From contig CALGFH010000260.1 in assembly GCA_937881255.1 (NCBI GenBank), positions 1 through 5,484 of the forward strand: a stretch of 5,484 nucleotides of DNA, read 5' to 3'. The stretch comes from an uncultured Actinomycetes bacterium. Its GTDB lineage: Bacteria > Actinomycetota > CALGFH01. The translations under genes were made by a program, and so were the position numbers. The notes below the pieces were generated by a model. It did no database searches. It worked only from the letters and a program-made list of their open reading frames with translations, and was not told the DNA's origin. This document shows, one piece after another, positions 4,452 to 5,484 of this stretch; positions within the stretch are counted from its first letter, which is position 1, and every line of letters starts with the position of its first letter.

Positions 4452-5484
4452 ATGGCTGGAGAGTGTGAGCTTGGTGTGACCGGCCTGGCCACCATGGGGG
4501 CGAACCTGGCCCGCAACGCCGCCCGCAACGGCTTCCCGGTGGCCGTCCACAACCGGACCGAGAGCCGGACCCGGGAGCTGCTGGACCGCCACGGGGACGA
4601 GGGCGAGCTGGTCGGGACGTTCTCGACCACCGAGTTCGTGGCCGCCCTGGCCCGGCCCCGGCGCATCCTGGTCATGGTCAAGGCCGGCCCGGCCGTCGAC
4701 GCCGTCCTCGAGGAGCTGGCCGGCCACCTGGACGAGGGAGATCTCCTCATCGACGGGGGCAACAGCTGGTTCGAGGACACCGTCCGCCGCGAGCAGGCCA
4801 TGACCGCCCGCGGCCTGCGGTTCCTGGGCACGGGCGTGTCCGGGGGCGAGGAGGGGGCGCTGCACGGCCCCAGCATCATGCCCGGCGGGTCACCGGAGGC
4901 CTACGGCCTGGTCGAGCAGCTCCTGACCACCATCGCCGCCCAGGTCGACGGCGTGCCCTGCTGCCGGCTGGTCGGGCCGGGCGGGGCCGGCCACTACGTC
5001 AAGATGGTCCACAACGGCATCGAGTACGCCGACATGCAGCTGATCGCCGAGGCTTATGACCTGCTCGGCCAGGGGGCCGGCATGAGCGCGGCCACCCTGG
5101 CCGAGGTGTTCGAGGGCTGGAACGCCGGCGACCTGGATTCGTTCCTGATCGAGATCACCGCCAGGGTGCTGCGCCAGGTCGACCAGGCCAGCGGCCAGCC
5201 GCTGGTCGAGGTGATCCTGGACCAGGCCGAGCAGAAGGGTACCGGCCGCTGGACGGTGCAGTCGGCCCTGGAGCTGGGCGTGCCCGTGACCGGGATCACC
5301 GAGGCGGTGTTCGCCAGGGTCCTGTCGTCCCAGAAGGACCAGCGCACGGCCGCGGCCAAGGTGCTGGCTGGGCCGTCGGGGCGGCTGGAGGCCGGCCGGA
5401 CCGAGGGGTTCGTGGACGACGTCCGCGATGCCCTGTACGCCTCCAAGGTGGTCGCCTACGCCCAGGGGTTCGAGCAGATCGCGG
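4452..5484 (+). CDS. gnd: 6-phosphogluconate dehydrogenase, decarboxylating (3' partial)
   Basis: The first 344 residues of an enzyme that usually has about 470-480. It oxidises and decarboxylates 6-phosphogluconate to ribulose 5-phosphate, making NADPH in the oxidative pentose phosphate pathway in the cytosol. The Rossmann N-terminus carries GVTGLATMGANLA (8-20) and HNRT (33-36), an Arg-Thr pair that suits NADP. Further marks are DGGNSWFEDT (101-110), substrate-binding SGGEEGA (130-136), and the catalytic helix HYVKMVHNGIEY, with Lys184, His187, Asn188 and Glu191 in the catalytic and substrate positions. The family signature region ILDQAEQKGTGRW (255-267) has Glu260 where Gly or Ala is common. 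SSQKDQR (292-298) is also conserved. The C-terminal Arg/His that complete the neighbouring subunit's site lie beyond the right edge. Length and GNSxxxDT/SGGEEGA spacing fit the long class of the enzyme. No frame breaks are seen. Confidence 0.96.
   Translation, partial: MAGECELGVTGLATMGANLARNAARNGFPVAVHNRTESRTRELLDRHGDEGELVGTFSTTEFVAALARPRRILVMVKAGPAVDAVLEELAGHLDEGDLLIDGGNSWFEDTVRREQAMTARGLRFLGTGVSGGEEGALHGPSIMPGGSPEAYGLVEQLLTTIAAQVDGVPCCRLVGPGGAGHYVKMVHNGIEYADMQLIAEAYDLLGQGAGMSAATLAEVFEGWNAGDLDSFLIEITARVLRQVDQASGQPLVEVILDQAEQKGTGRWTVQSALELGVPVTGITEAVFARVLSSQKDQRTAAAKVLAGPSGRLEAGRTEGFVDDVRDALYASKVVAYAQGFEQIA

Overview
The window looks like chromosome from a very GC-rich actinobacterium. Third codon positions are nearly all G or C. 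GTG and probably TTG starts occur. The gene set also fits: an ECF41/SigJ-type sigma factor tail, a mycobacterial-style nitrobindin, a stand-alone Lrp/AsnC ligand-binding domain and a 14-helix MFS exporter. The species cannot be named from this stretch. No tRNA, rRNA, CRISPR array, insertion sequence or integrase is visible, and nothing looks recently transferred.

Layout. (1) 1-396, plus strand: the C-terminal SnoaL-like part of an ECF sigma factor, cut by the left edge and apparently frameshifted near base 58. (2) 409-1150, minus strand: a two-gene unit, with a small RAM-domain protein (902-1150) followed after 7 bases by a nitrobindin-family heme protein (409-894). The nitrobindin gene converges on the sigma-factor gene with a 12-base gap. 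(3) 1245-2426, minus strand: a secreted protein with two CAP/SCP domains joined by a threonine-rich linker. Its first CAP domain has lost the active-site residues and the second keeps them. (4) 2427-2636: a divergent intergenic region with inverted repeats and a likely -10 box for the rightward gene. (5) 2637-4370, plus strand: an MFS efflux-type transporter followed by cutA, whose ribosome binding site overlaps the transporter stop codon. (6) 4371-4451: a short promoter/leader region with a hairpin. (7) 4452-5484, plus strand: 6-phosphogluconate dehydrogenase (gnd), cut by the right edge.

How the genes may work together: the MFS and cutA genes are almost certainly translated from one message, which suggests a shared role in export or metal/toxicant tolerance. 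The RAM protein and nitrobindin are likewise one transcription unit, which could link a small-molecule sensor fold to a heme protein of nitrogen-oxide chemistry, though that is inference. gnd has its own promoter-like element, very similar to the one before the MFS gene. I see no clearly new multi-gene system. The best leads are the degenerate/intact CAP tandem, the sigma-factor frameshift, the two co-translated pairs and the shared promoter element. No convincing rho-independent terminator was found in any gap.
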